DNA of 64,000 bases from Cubamyces lactineus. Taxonomy: Eukaryota > Basidiomycota > Agaricomycetes > Polyporales > Polyporaceae. Positions 45,758 through 57,067 of this stretch are shown piece after piece. Made by a program: the position numbers and the translations under genes. The notes below the pieces were generated by a model. The model searched no databases, was not told where the DNA came from, and saw only the letters and a program-made list of their open reading frames with translations. The first letter of the stretch is position 1. The number at the start of each line of letters is the position of its first letter. The stretch spans positions 124,001 through 188,000 of the forward strand of contig JACDTU010000026.1 in NCBI GenBank assembly GCA_022376465.1, written 5' to 3'.

Positions 45758-47140
45758 TCACTTCTCCTTGTATTCCGAAGCCGTATCCGTCCCACCAGCT
45801 GCAGCGTACCACCCCTCATAGGCCTCCTCAGCATCCGCGAGCAGACCCTTCAGCAGCTCTTGGTCCTCCGGCGTGAAGTCTGGCACTTTCCAGTCTGATT
45901 CCATAAATTGGAGGCTTTGGCCTGCGAGAAGCTTCCTTTCCAAGATGCCCTTCCATCGCTGCCACACCGGCGTGTCGTTGGGAAGCAGCGCGTCCAACAG
46001 CTTCATTGGGCGTGGCGAGCGGAGCGAGAGCGCGGTGAAGACTGCCATGGCTGTGCGCGTCCCCAGGCGGAATTTTTGTATGTCCGACTCGCGCAGGTCC
46101 AAGACGTCCAAGACGATCTCGGTCTGGATGTCCTCCTTGTCGAGCGAGGACAGGTATGCGTTGTACAGCCACGAGATGCCGAGCGTCGCGACGAACAAGA
46201 TCTGTCCGAACAAGGTTCCCTGCGGGATGAGCAGCAGCTGCAGCAGGAACTGAATGGTGAGGAAGACCGAGCAAACGCCGATGCCGCCGTACTGCGGCTC
46301 AGAGTCTTCTGAGTACTGCAGGCAGAAACGCCCCCGCGTGATCGAGTTCACCGCACCCTCCTCCCCGCGCAGGATGATGATGCCGCCCTCCTCGTCGAGC
46401 AGCACGCCGTCGCCGGGTGGCGCGCCCTTGGCGGGCTCGGGATGACGGAAGGTCAGCTGCCCAGAGCCTATCACGAAGCAGGCGATGCCGCTCGCGATGA
46501 CGCCCGAGGCAATGCTCGCGAAGCACCACCAGTCCGCGACCAGTGCACAGAGGATACACGCTGCGACGCTCGCTAGGATAGGGAAGATGGCGAGGAGAGG
46601 CAGGTTGCTTTGGCGCCGAGGTGGGAGCAGCTCGAGGGGAGGCGTCCGTCGCAGGTCGATCGTGGTGACGCTGTAGTCGAATGTGCTTCTGCGTCTGACG
46701 CGGATAGAGGTGGCGCGAGCGTTGAGGGACTCGCACCGCGTCTTGCGCGCGATGAGATGGCCAATATGCCCGCTTCTCTCAATCACAGAGCCAGAGTACG
46801 CGGCGAGAAAGCGTGGGCCGTGCCGCCCATCGAGACCAAAGAGCTGCGCAGGTTCGCGATCGGCGCCAGGAAAGAGTCCATCCCACAGGCGGGATTTCGC
46901 GAGCTGGCCGTACTGCTTGGCTATCTCGTACGAACCGGGCGTGTTGTACCACCCGAACCAACGGCGCCCCTCGATCAGATGAACAGTCGCCATCCCTTGG
47001 ACGGCACCATCGCCACCGAAGAAACCAGCAACGCCAGAAGAGTCGAGAGTAAAGGACGAGCTTTGGAGAGGCGCCTCAAATGTAGGCTTGTCTTCCAGCT
47101 CCCGGGCGGCTAGCGCGAAAAGATGGGTGATTGGGGCCAT
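45758..47140 (-). CDS. Four-segment membrane protein, unknown
   Basis: Single-exon frame of 460 residues. About 190 soluble N-terminal residues (with SSGVAGFFGGDGAVQGMATV) precede two hydrophobic segments (LLAIFPILASVAACILCALV and FASIASGVIASGIACFVIGS). A loop of about 65 residues follows, then another hydrophobic pair (CSVFLTIQFLLQLLLIP and ILFVATLGISWLYNAYL) and a soluble tail ending SEYKEK. The frame is open throughout with codon use like its neighbours. Similar uncharacterised proteins are common in Agaricomycetes. I recognise no domain and propose no function. Confidence 0.8.
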   Translation of the reverse strand: MAPITHLFALAARELEDKPTFEAPLQSSSFTLDSSGVAGFFGGDGAVQGMATVHLIEGRRWFGWYNTPGSYEIAKQYGQLAKSRLWDGLFPGADREPAQLFGLDGRHGPRFLAAYSGSVIERSGHIGHLIARKTRCESLNARATSIRVRRRSTFDYSVTTIDLRRTPPLELLPPRRQSNLPLLAIFPILASVAACILCALVADWWCFASIASGVIASGIACFVIGSGQLTFRHPEPAKGAPPGDGVLLDEEGGIIILRGEEGAVNSITRGRFCLQYSEDSEPQYGGIGVCSVFLTIQFLLQLLLIPQGTLFGQILFVATLGISWLYNAYLSSLDKEDIQTEIVLDVLDLRESDIQKFRLGTRTAMAVFTALSLRSPRPMKLLDALLPNDTPVWQRWKGILERKLLAGQSLQFMESDWKVPDFTPEDQELLKGLLADAEEAYEGWYAAAGGTDTASEYKEK

Positions 47141-47806
47141 TTAAGACGATTCGTAAGACATTCAATGGTAAAGGGAGCCAGCGTAGGACGATGGAGAGGA
47201 GGGGAGCGACACCGGAAGAGGCGTGGTTCTCGTCGCCAGTGAAGGGTATATATGGCACGCCGCCCATGTCGGATTGCTAGTAACGCTAAGCGAGCCAGGC
47301 CCTATTATGAGGCTTCCCATCAACGGAACAATACAGCACAGCGCGAGTACTCCCAGTCTCAGTGGCACGCTGCAGCGGATGGATGACAGGCTCGGATCCG
47401 ATGTCCATTACAGCGGACCACAAATGCTAATCTGGACATCATTGTACTAGGGCTATACGATAGTATCATTCTTCAAAGAACAGGACTCGGACAGAATTAG
47501 CCATGTTCTCTTACGGTTAAGAACCGTACACTACGCTCTTGGCTTAATACACTCCGAAGTACCTGGGAAGAACCAGCGGCGAATGCTACCGCCGGAGCAC
47601 TTTTGGACAGATGTTGACGAGGACATATCAAGGGACCTCACGACACGGCGTCTCCTGTCAGTCGTGGTACACCTGCGTGGCGTTCCTTTCTAGGAAGCTG
47701 TGCAAATCCCGCAGGAATAGTGTGAGATTCTGATATGATATTCAGCGCTCAGATCCTCGGGTTACAAGGACACATGGCACTCACTTTGTCCTTGCTCGCA
47801 AGCCGC
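47141..47806. other. Intergenic
   Basis: Between two minus-strand genes; no gene recognised. Presumably holds the membrane-protein promoter and the 3' end of the HET gene. Confidence 0.4.
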
Positions 47807-49534
47807 TCAAACGACGCATAGGCGCTGTTCCCCATTACCGGGCACATCAGGGATCATGCCCAGGCCGCGGAGGCAGCCTACACACCCGTATGCACCCGAA
47901 GACAGAGGCTTGCGGTTCAGGAGCATAGAGTTGACTGTGAGGACCATCGGCGGAGAGAACAGCTTTGGGCGAGTGACGTAGGGCTGGAACAGGAGACGAC
48001 CAGGCAAGTCAAATTCCAATGCATTCCCGCTGACGAAGAGAACGTTCCCATCGGCCGTGAAGATGGTGCTGAACACGGCGTAAGTTGGTTTGTGCCAGAT
48101 GAAGTTCATGGCGCTTGCGATATCCCTGAGCGACATCGTGTCGCTGAAGAGATCTCGCGCCAGTCCCGACAGATCGCACGTGAGGGGTTCCGGTTGTAAC
48201 TCATAGTCCTGTGAGAGTAGATAGGCGAAGACGAAGCGGGCGTGACGGGTGGCGCTTCCACACCCGTGACGGTCAGCGAAGGCGAGAGATGTCATAAGAT
48301 CCAGGAGGTGTCGCGAATCCGGTGTCCATGTCCAAGATGTATGCGGAAGGTAGTGGATGGGTTTGATTGCGCGAGTGTAGCCGTCGATAGTCAGGTGCAA
48401 GCCAGTACAGTCTCGGTGGATAGTCCAACGATGTTCCAGGACAATCAGAGCCGAACAACCTCGCGCCAATAGGCCAACGTCGTTGAGTGCGATCTCCAGG
48501 TCTTGGGATACCTGGAAATCCTTCTGGTTCCACATCTCAGAGAACCTATCCCCATGGATAGGTTCCCCCGCCCACCCAAAGCCGGGATGACCGCGAAAGG
48601 AATTTCCCAGTCCATGATTGGCTAGCAGAAGAGAAAAGTCGCGGCGCCTGAGGGCGATGATGTTGACCATTTTGAGTACATTCAAGGCGATATCGACGGA
48701 GTGGAACCCAAATGCAGTGGGGCGCGCTTGAAAGCGGTAGAAGAAGCGGACAAGATTGCATACAAGAGCGACCTTGTCGTAGTCGTCACTACATCCAAGA
48801 TGGTGCACGATCCCCATCGCCCAGGCACACGTACTCGTCGTTATCGCAGTATCAGGGAGATGGCCTCGCGGTTGACTGAAGAGGGGGATAGAGGGATCCT
48901 GATTGCGTGCGCGTGATATACCATGCCAGAAGACGTCCGCTGGGATATGGAGAACCCCGGTGTCCTCCGCGTGAACGCAGATGTGCGCGTGATGGCTGAG
49001 GACCAACTCTTGAGAGCACCATGCGCGTGAGAACCAACGGGCGGACAAGACGTGACGGACTACAGGTGTCGCTTGAGCTGATACTTTAGAGATCGTCTGA
49101 CAATCTCCCGCTGAGAGCGAGATGTCCTCCAACATCACCAGAGTCGTCTGAGCCTTCGTGTAGATACGCTGCATGATCGCGACCTGGGCTGTCTTCTCGT
49201 CGATGTCATCCTGATTGATGCAATGATAGTCAATCCATACGGCGAGGGAGGGATCGTAGGACTGCGAAGCGTGGGATATGAAGGAAGAAAAGTGCCCGGA
49301 CTGTACAACTTGGCCTTTCAGATCGACTACGAGAGTCGGCTCATCGCTATCGCCCAGTCTCTCGAACGATGGGTCTCCAGGCCAGCAGTAGCTGATGGCA
49401 ACATATGGCTGCCCTCGGTAGGCAACCACCTCAAACAGGCCTTCTGCATTCCGCTCTAAGAGGCGAAGCGGGCTCTCGTGGGATGCGCTTGCACCGAGCG
49501 CACCCTGGCAAGCCTGGGCGGGATAACCACACAT
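47807..49534 (-). CDS. Second HET-domain protein
   Basis: One long frame, 575 residues from the first in-frame ATG (MCGYPAQACQ). The HET core is clear: YVAISYCW, then LAVWIDYHCINQDDIDEKTA, then MQRIYTKAQTTLVML, then SRAWCSQELVLSHHAHICVH. The shape (single exon, Cys-poor start, roughly 400 residues after the core) differs from the HET gene at 13276, so the two are distant paralogues. The family mediates regulated cell death in ascomycetes; the role here is inferred only. An upstream exon cannot be excluded, because the frame is open to 49555. It lies near a pseudokinase gene with an MLKL-like layout. Confidence 0.82.
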   Translation of the reverse strand: MCGYPAQACQGALGASASHESPLRLLERNAEGLFEVVAYRGQPYVAISYCWPGDPSFERLGDSDEPTLVVDLKGQVVQSGHFSSFISHASQSYDPSLAVWIDYHCINQDDIDEKTAQVAIMQRIYTKAQTTLVMLEDISLSAGDCQTISKVSAQATPVVRHVLSARWFSRAWCSQELVLSHHAHICVHAEDTGVLHIPADVFWHGISRARNQDPSIPLFSQPRGHLPDTAITTSTCAWAMGIVHHLGCSDDYDKVALVCNLVRFFYRFQARPTAFGFHSVDIALNVLKMVNIIALRRRDFSLLLANHGLGNSFRGHPGFGWAGEPIHGDRFSEMWNQKDFQVSQDLEIALNDVGLLARGCSALIVLEHRWTIHRDCTGLHLTIDGYTRAIKPIHYLPHTSWTWTPDSRHLLDLMTSLAFADRHGCGSATRHARFVFAYLLSQDYELQPEPLTCDLSGLARDLFSDTMSLRDIASAMNFIWHKPTYAVFSTIFTADGNVLFVSGNALEFDLPGRLLFQPYVTRPKLFSPPMVLTVNSMLLNRKPLSSGAYGCVGCLRGLGMIPDVPGNGEQRLCVV

Positions 49535-51000
49535 GCGCGTTCGTTGAGCATGCACAGCTATAGATATGATACTTTCATCTCACCTTCGAGGCAACTGCCA
49601 CTGTGAATGGCTTCAGCGGTGAAGGAGCCCCTTCCACCATCGAAGGTCCCTAGAATAGAGGGTTGAGTGAGGAGCGATGCGAGGTGAAGCTACAGACATC
49701 AGGAAAGCCTGAAATCTCCATTCGTATCATATGGTCGCGCATGGACGGATGGGGGCGCTGGAGGAACCCCCCGAATTATGGAGGCGCTCGTCTCCATCTG
49801 GCTCTGGATGGATCCTTTCCCACGACCTGGGAAGGCTCGTCCTGCGTTGCCTACGCACAAGGGTCTCAAATTTGTTCAATAAACGGACTCTGTGACTTAC
49901 GCGCAAACGATTTAGGTCGCTTTTATGGTATGCATTTGCTATATGGAAGGGGTCGGTAAACCGCCCTGGAGAATGGGCTGGGCGCCTGGAGCGATGGAGG
50001 CCCTGGAGACGCCCACCTCCATCTGGAGATTTAACACTTTCCTGATGGAGGAGTCCCGAAATCCGGTGGCATCGCTCTATCGCCGTCGATTAGCGTTTGG
50101 GCTGCGCAAGGCAGCTGCTAGTCGATGTCACTTACATTGAACTTTATGATGCGGCGTAGCTTACGCTCGTTCCGCCAAGTGCACCTGGTCTTCGCAGTTG
50201 CTTACAGTATAGGCAAATATGCCAGCTGCGGTTATCATCATAGACCAATGGAGTAGAGTGAAGAGCAGTCGCCAGACAAAGGTTGCGGACGAACGCCAGT
50301 TCTGGTTTGTGAGGTGGAGGAAACGTTCAAGAACCCGTGGGAAAGCTATAGGCCATGGCACGGACTTGATCATGTTACAGCACGTGCCAGTTTCTTGTCC
50401 TCCATAGTACTGCCGCATTGCATCCACATCGACAAGATACAAGGACAATGTAGGCACCTACTGCATCCCGCGCGATTGAGCCAGAAGGCTAGCGTATAGC
50501 TAGTGTGGATAGGCATTTTCGAAGGAGTTGTTGTGAATGTCCATTTGAGGGTCGGAAACGCCCGAGTCCTGACACGCCGACGCACTGAGATACTACCAAG
50601 TACTGTAGTACATGCAAACGCAAACTTCTGAATATTCATCAATCGGTAGCAGAAAGCAAGGGCCCTGCAGGGACGGAAGAGTGTGAGTTCACAACTGCAG
50701 AGCGTGTAAACCACTGCGCACCGTACAAATGCCAGTGATGATCTAAGTTGGCCGTGACGACGGTGAAGTCTTGGTATCCATGAGGAGTCCCACAATGGCA
50801 GTAGATACCTACGACACAACAATTTTCAGCATCTAAGCGGTATGTGATAAGACAGTTTGTTCTGGATCTGAATATTCACAAACGTCGTACTGGTAGGCGA
50901 TTGGTACACTGTATGAACGATTGAGTCTTCATACTCCTGATCAATCACACCGTAGTGAGTGAGCTGCAACCAAGCTTAAAGTCGCTGACCACTAACCACG
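49535..51000. other. No gene recognised
   Basis: Short frames only. The part around 49740-50060 repeats GATGGAGG-like words. A 98-codon minus-strand frame at 50161-50457 with one hydrophobic stretch has no family resemblance. Confidence 0.4.
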
Positions 51001-52080
51001 CTACGACTTGGACGCACTTGAGCCACCGCTTGCTGTAGACTGTCGCGAGGCGGCGCGTGTGTTCGGGCGATTAGCGTGAGATTGAGGGGGAAATACAGGG
51101 CTAGGAGCTGAAATCGGCGACTTTCCAGGTTTGGTGGAAGCTGCCTCTGCGGAAGACGCCTTCTTTCGTCGAGAGGACGACGCGCGCCGATGTAGAACAC
51201 GTCCCATCGCAAGTGGGGTGAGATCAGTGAGGTGCTATCGGGATGACGAGGTACCGGCCGGCACTGCTCATTATACCACACGAATCCGCGAATCGTGCTA
51301 GAGGCGGATCAGACAAGCCCAAAGGTTTGTGCAAGATACAGGGCGTGAGGATGAAGCTAATGGCGGCGTGAGTGCTGATGCAAGTCAGTGTATATACCAT
51401 GTAATATCGCAGCATCCTGCCATGCTGTGCTGGCCTATGCCGGCACGGGCGGCTTCGGCAAAACCACTCGCACATGCGGTTGCCGTATGGCATGTATGTA
51501 CTCGTCAAATGGGAGAGCATGTTCTTGACGGAGAACTCCCCGCCCCCGTGGATGTTGCCCATTCATCCGATCTCTTCGAATCTGCCAGCTGCATCCTGCG
51601 ACGTCTTGACCGCATTCAACGTGCGGTTCCTCCTGAGTCGGTTGAGGTATACGAGGACTTCGGCTTCGAAGGTCGAGACTCTTGCGTAGTTGGACTGCAC
51701 TCTGCGAGCAATTCAGTGGCCTAAGCGATGTCGCGAGAGCGCCTCTACATACCGACATGTGAGCTCCACCCCCGGAATCTCGAAGAGTGGCCAAGGGCCT
51801 GGCGTGGGATCAGCGTCTATGGACCAGTATCCCCATGGGCTGGGAGCTTCTCCGGACGCCAATAGTGGTAGCTGATGGAAGTATATGTGTTCCGGTCTCC
51901 CTAGAATTGCCATTAATACGTTTAGCACGACCTCGCGGTAGGAGCAGCACCGTAGAACACCTTACTACCAGATACGTTCCCGGTCGAGAGTGAACCTTCT
52001 GCTGTTGCCGTATGATTTACTCCAGGATCGCAGACAACCGCGCCTGCGTAGTGAAAGACTTCCTCAACTGGGTCGAGTAT
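51001..52080 (-). pseudogene. Remnant of an unrecognised gene
   Basis: Several stretches read like real spliced protein but cannot be joined intact: STQLRKSFTTQARLSAIL (from about 52079, then a GTAAAT donor), KVFYGAAPTA, a one-base break, EVVLNVLMAILGRPEHIYFH, PSPWGYWSIDADPTPGPWP, then across an intron NYARVSTFEAEVLVYLNRLR and KTSQDAAGRFEEIG. A TGA follows at 51563-51565, directly followed in frame by MGNIHGGGEFSVKNMLSHL. A Ser/Ala-rich tail ends at 51001. I do not recognise the family. It lies directly downstream of the pseudokinase gene on the same strand and may have been part of it. Confidence 0.45.
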
Positions 52081-52092
52081 TAGCTGATCATC

Positions 52093-54451
52093 CTACCCCA
52101 GTTTGCGAGTGACGTACAAAGAACGATGTCGTGTACTTTCAGCCCGTTCTCGTTTGCGATGCCTTCGGCGTGGTTCCAAAAGAAATCGTGATATTCGCAA
52201 TCGTCGGGTAATGTTCGCACTACGGCGATGTCCTCCACTGCATCGTCGCTCTCGTCTGAGACGTCGAATGTATGGCTTCATACATCTTAGTGCTGTGAGC
52301 ATAAGATCGAAGGACTGCAAATCTACACACCAAACCGTACCCTTCGGCCAAGGATAATCCCCAGCCGGCTCCCAGTCGTGCTCCCGACGGCGACGCAACA
52401 AGAAGGTAGTCAACTTTCCAGTCGGTCTGACAAGGTCGTAGATATTCCCTAGGCGGACGAAGCTCTCGTCCGGGCCCATCCGTTCGATGTACCCGTAGTC
52501 GCCCCACTGGGCATGATGGACACGGGCCTGGAACGGATGCGACGCCCAAATCTTGGCGAGGTCAGAGCCAAGGAACTCCATCAGATCAAGAGACTCTGCA
52601 GATCGTCCTTCTATGTGCCCCTTCAATAGTCTTTGTAAGGCCATTGCACAGTCCATGACGACGTCGTCATATGCGTAGTCTTAGGGTGGACATTAGTTGA
52701 TTTCTCCCACTGAAGGAGTCACAGAGACGACTTACCTTTCCCTGGAGACACTATTCCTACTTCCTAACGATCACAGATAATAGGAAGTGGGTACATACCA
52801 TGAGCTGCCGAGAATAAGATAACCTACCTCGTCGTATAGCGTCCGTAAACGTGATTGGAAGCACCCCGGACTGGCGTCCTCAAGGTCTGCGGTATCCACT
52901 ATGAGTCTTCCCTCTTCATTGAGCATAGCAGATGGGAGACATCGATTGTGGCTGTGGCACTTGATTGTAGCGGAAGCTTACATGAGTCATGGCAGTGTAG
53001 AAATGCCGACACATACCTCATTGAACGCGATCCCGGCCTCATACAAGTAGTTGAAGGCGCTCTGTTTCGTTCTTCAGAATGTCACGACCAAACCAAGTTA
53101 CCGCTATGCATCGACTCGCCTGGTAGTCAATGATCTGCTCAAATGTTAGAACCGTGATTCATCGTGATCGGTTATTGCTCACATGCTGTAGCCACTGGAG
53201 CAAACGAGGAAGAATGTCCTTGCCCCGGAACTGGTGTATCAGAGGTATGACCCCTACAACAGTCCAATCAGTCGACGTCACAGTTGCGCGGTACTCATCG
53301 AAGCGCACCAGTATCCATAACGTAGAACCTGTCTTCTAGAGCTGGATGCGAATAGCCAACGACTTGGGCCAAGTATGGATGATGTCTGATCGGAAGTACT
53401 GTCAGCGTTCCCCGTGCGTACCGACTTAGATCAAAGTACATCTTTGGATAGTACGTCACCATAGCCTCGGGACATATCTGTCATCGGCATATTAGTTCTC
53501 TCGAATACGCAAAATTGACAGGCGAGATAGAACCAAGAGAATACCTCAGCCCCAGATGATGCACGACCCTTGACGGTTCTGATAACGACAGCCCGTCCTC
53601 CCCATCTCCCTTCCCATTCCTCACCGATGGCCTGGCCGCGCACGCTGTAACTACCTCGGACCTTCAGGCACCGGAGGTCGCTCCAGCGAAAGAGTCGAAG
53701 CTATACCAAAGCATATCTACTGAACCAGATGTAGATTTGCCACCAAGGAATCGAATTGTACCTGCGAATGATCATCATACATGGCCTGTCGCTCCAACTT
53801 CATGCGTAAAGCTATCAGGCAGGCGGTCTGTTCTCAAGGTGAGCAAATTGAACCACTATAGTACAAAGGACCATGTACGTACGTCGAATGCTCTCCATGC
53901 GCTATCAAGCTCATCCATTCGGTCGTCAAGCATATCCGCAATAGAGCTCTGCAATAGAAACCGGCTGAGAGGCTTCCTCTTTAGCTCGGCCTCGACATCG
54001 TTTCGGATGCGTGTGAGCAACCTATCGTGTACACACAAGTCATTAGTCATGCAGTACTCTCGCAACGAATAGCGAACGATAACATACACTTGTATTTCGA
54101 TCAGGTTCACTTTCAAATTGTCGTCCACCGCTTGGGGATCGGACGCCAGCGATTCTTCAATATGTCGTGAGAACTCTGACACACGTCTAGCGAGTCGTAC
54201 ATATCGTTCCCTGTCACTACGGATTTTCTATACCAGAGGAAGAGGAGAGGGATTAGATCAAACGGCAAACAGTTGGGAGGTAGACACACCTCCACAGTCC
54301 TGGCTATGCCGAGAGCAGCTCCGATGATGCTACCCAAGAACGGTACCGCAGCTACGGCGCTCGATGCCTCCTGGACGACTTCCAACGCGCTCACGATGAC
54401 TGCGAGTGCATCGCCCGACTGGCCTTTGCGTACTATACGTAGAGAGGGCAT
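52093..54451 (-). CDS. Pseudokinase with helical (MLKL-like) N-terminal domain
   Basis: Twelve exons (minus): 54451-54290, 54227-54088, 54021-53883, 53827-53762, 53700-53545, 53477-53309, 53253-53183, 53134-53120, 53061-53017, 52959-52828, 52763-52736, 52679-52093; exactly 570 codons with stop. Residues 1-150 are all-helical: SALEVVQEASSAVAAVPFLG, GSIIGAALGIARTVE, then charged helices. This resembles the N-terminal domain that Agaricomycetes share with MLKL. From about 170 it looks kinase-like: EEWEGRWGGRAVVIRTVKG, HHPYLAQVVGYSHP, YLYEAGIAFNE, GRLIVDTADLED. The catalytic Lys position carries Arg, no HRD motif is visible, and the DFG position reads DTA, so activity is unlikely. Exon 8 is 15 bases with a GC donor after it. 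Function inferred: signalling or cell death. Confidence 0.65.
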
Positions 54452-54921
54452 GGCTATGGGCCCGTCACGATTGCACGCCTGGGTACCCTTGCAGTTTCCT
54501 GCAAGGCAACGTTCGACGTCCAGGTCGCCTGAGACTCTGAGTCAGACTTGTAGCATAGGCCTGCTGGCCATCAGCCTCGTGGCATCAAGGAATAGAGCGA
54601 GGCCGAGAGCGCGACATCGCTTGAAGATAAGGTTCTGACCCTCTTAGCTGCTCTCTTCGCGGAAAGTGGCAAGCCGATGGGGTAGTGGGGTACGCAACGC
54701 TTGTATGACGAGATTCCATGGTAGCACCTCTGGCCGGGTATATGGAATCTCGGGGGAGCGCACTCGTGATCAGACACGGGAAGACTAGTGCACCTAACCT
54801 TCGCCGTAGACTGAAGCGACGAAACTGTGCTTCGATACAGCGAGTACCACGCCTATATGCACATATCGACTAGAAGTACAAGTGATTGCAAACCTTGGGC
54901 ATCTCAGCAACGACAACGGCC
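54452..54921. other. Intergenic
   Basis: Between the pseudokinase start and the oxygenase stop; no gene recognised. Confidence 0.4.
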
Positions 54922-56591
54922 TCATGCGTAGACCTTCTCGTTCCAGCCGGGAAGAATCTGGGCGTTCTCGAACTTCTTGTCTCCGCGGGCAACGTTCTTG
55001 GTGCGTTGCCACTTCTGCTTGGCGAACGTCCAAGCTATAGTGGAATGTCCGTGAGTGTGAAGGGGATGCAGCCCAATCGACGCGGAAAGACTCACTCTCC
55101 ATGGTAGGCACCGGGTTGTCCGACTTCTCAAACTCGTTCTCCACGAATCCTTGCTCGCGGAGCACAGGTGAATCCTTGATTGTCTTCAACTCCACGTCGT
55201 TGTTGGGCCTAGTACAATAGGGCTGTCAGTGATGGTCCAAGTTCTCACAGATAGCTACATACCGAGAGAAGTAGAGGAGCCCCAGACGGTCGACATGCTG
55301 CTGGTCCTTCGGGGGCACCGCCACCCTATAACGGATCCGGGTGAGCCATACTTGTTAGCAACCAACGGCGCCATATGCCTACCGGTGAACGGTGCTCTTG
55401 ACGTAGCCTGCGGTGAGGAACGAGAGCGCATCACACGTGTTCACGGTAAGGGTGCCGTCCTGGGGCTTTACCCAGCTCCATTCCCCGGTCGTGTGGTTTC
55501 GGATCTGGAGAGCAGCGACGGGTTGGCGGAAGAGAAGAGTGAAAGTGCCCAAATCTGATGATCGTCTGGTCAGTGACCACGCATCCTGGTCAGGAGTCAT
55601 GAACTAACCAGTGTGACCACGACCCCAGAGGCCGTTGAGCTTCTGGTTTTCCTCAGGAGAGAACTTGGAATACTTCATATACCTGAGGTGGTCCTTTGCA
55701 TCATGTGTGAGCGTCGCCGATATGTACCGAGAAACTGCTCGAGACCGTCTTACCTCGCTCTTCACTTCATACTGGTGGATGTTCTTGAGATAATCTTCCG
55801 GGAGTCCTAGCGCAATCGCGAGAATGGTGTGAAGGGGGTCAAGGACCTCTGTGTGAAGAGACTTCGACACAATGAGACGCGTGAATCAGTGGAGACGAAG
55901 GTATCATACTCGAGCGAATTCTTCAATCTCGGGTAAGTGTTGTTGGATAGCCTCTGGATGCTCGTGCTTGAAGTCTCCGTTGAACTCTGCAGACAGAACA
56001 ACATCAGAATGCATAGCCCTACAACTATACCAACATTACTCACTGGGAATATTGTATACCTCCACTCGGTCGCGAAGACCGGAAACGGGATCGAGACTAC
56101 GAAGCGAGCATTAGCCGGAGAGATATATTCCGTGGTGTGAGACTTGCATCCGGCGCCCAGCAGGGACGTATCCATTGAAGGCACCCTCGTCTACGTCGCA
56201 ATTAATAGCGTGCGCAATGTACTGCAAGGTGTATGTCAACTCACCGAGTCCTTGAGGAACATACTTGAGCTTCTCCTCGAGGGGTGTCTCGTACAGCTGC
56301 TTGCCGATAGCGAACTGCCTGTTGACGCGCTCTTGCGAGATGTTGAAGTTCTTCACGTAGAAGAAACCGTCCTCTCGTACAGCCTTGACAAGCGTTTTCG
56401 CGAGTTGTTGGTTTCCTTCCGGCGTTCCGTACAAGTTGAAGTCAAGCGTGATAAGATCCGCCCATGGGAGGTCCTCCTATCAAATGAAAGAGACCGTCAA
56501 CCCCTATCGGACAATGATTCGCAATGCAGGCAAATACCTTTGTCTCTTGTACAAAGTTGTAAGAGCCGAGCTCGGGGACTGGGACTGGCAT
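54922..56591 (-). CDS. 2-oxoglutarate/Fe(II)-dependent oxygenase
   Basis: Isopenicillin-N-synthase-like oxygenase. Eleven exons (minus): 56591-56538, 56476-56245, 56190-56148, 56096-56044, 55986-55910, 55861-55754, 55693-55609, 55554-55383, 55325-55263, 55208-55096, 55034-54922; 370 residues, every phase fits. The N-terminal DIOX_N-type part has EDGFFYVKNFNISQE; FNGYVPAGRR follows. Iron ligands: His and Asp of GHTDLGTFTLL, and His of GYVKSTVHR; the 2-oxoglutarate-binding Arg would be in the downstream LYFSRPNND. The third intron is GC-AG. The substrate is unknown; fungal relatives act on small molecules in primary or secondary metabolism. Start at MPVPVPELGSYNF. Confidence 0.88.
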
Positions 56592-57067
56592 TGTGGGCGG
56601 GTTGGTGAGTTGGGGGCGGAATGATAGCGCATAGTGCTACTCACCTGTTCTTATAACCATGCGTAGCTATCTCGAAGGAAGCAAGGTCAGATGCACACAC
56701 AACGTCAGACGAACGATATTCCTGCCTCATGCAGGGCAGGGATGGTGCAACAACCTAAACTCGAACTCGAGGGGGCTTGATAGAAGCTCTACTTGCGCCA
56801 GGCCGCATCCCGGTTGCGTGCTCTCGCGCTATGGAATACCCGTACACGACTAAATGTCAACAACGCGAATGGCTGATAAGAACCCGACGTTGGTAAGACT
56901 CGTGACAGGAGCTGTCAGTCAGCAAGGCCCGAGGGCGCAGCACCGCGACTGCAATGTCCTCCTAACCGGCGTCCTATTCACCGAATCATCGTGCATCATC
57001 GTAACATTATCGCAGTCTACCCCAGTTATACCCCAGGAATGTCAATGTCTACGCGCACATATCGCGT
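56592..57067. other. Intergenic
   Basis: Oxygenase promoter and atm1 3' end; no gene recognised. Confidence 0.4.
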
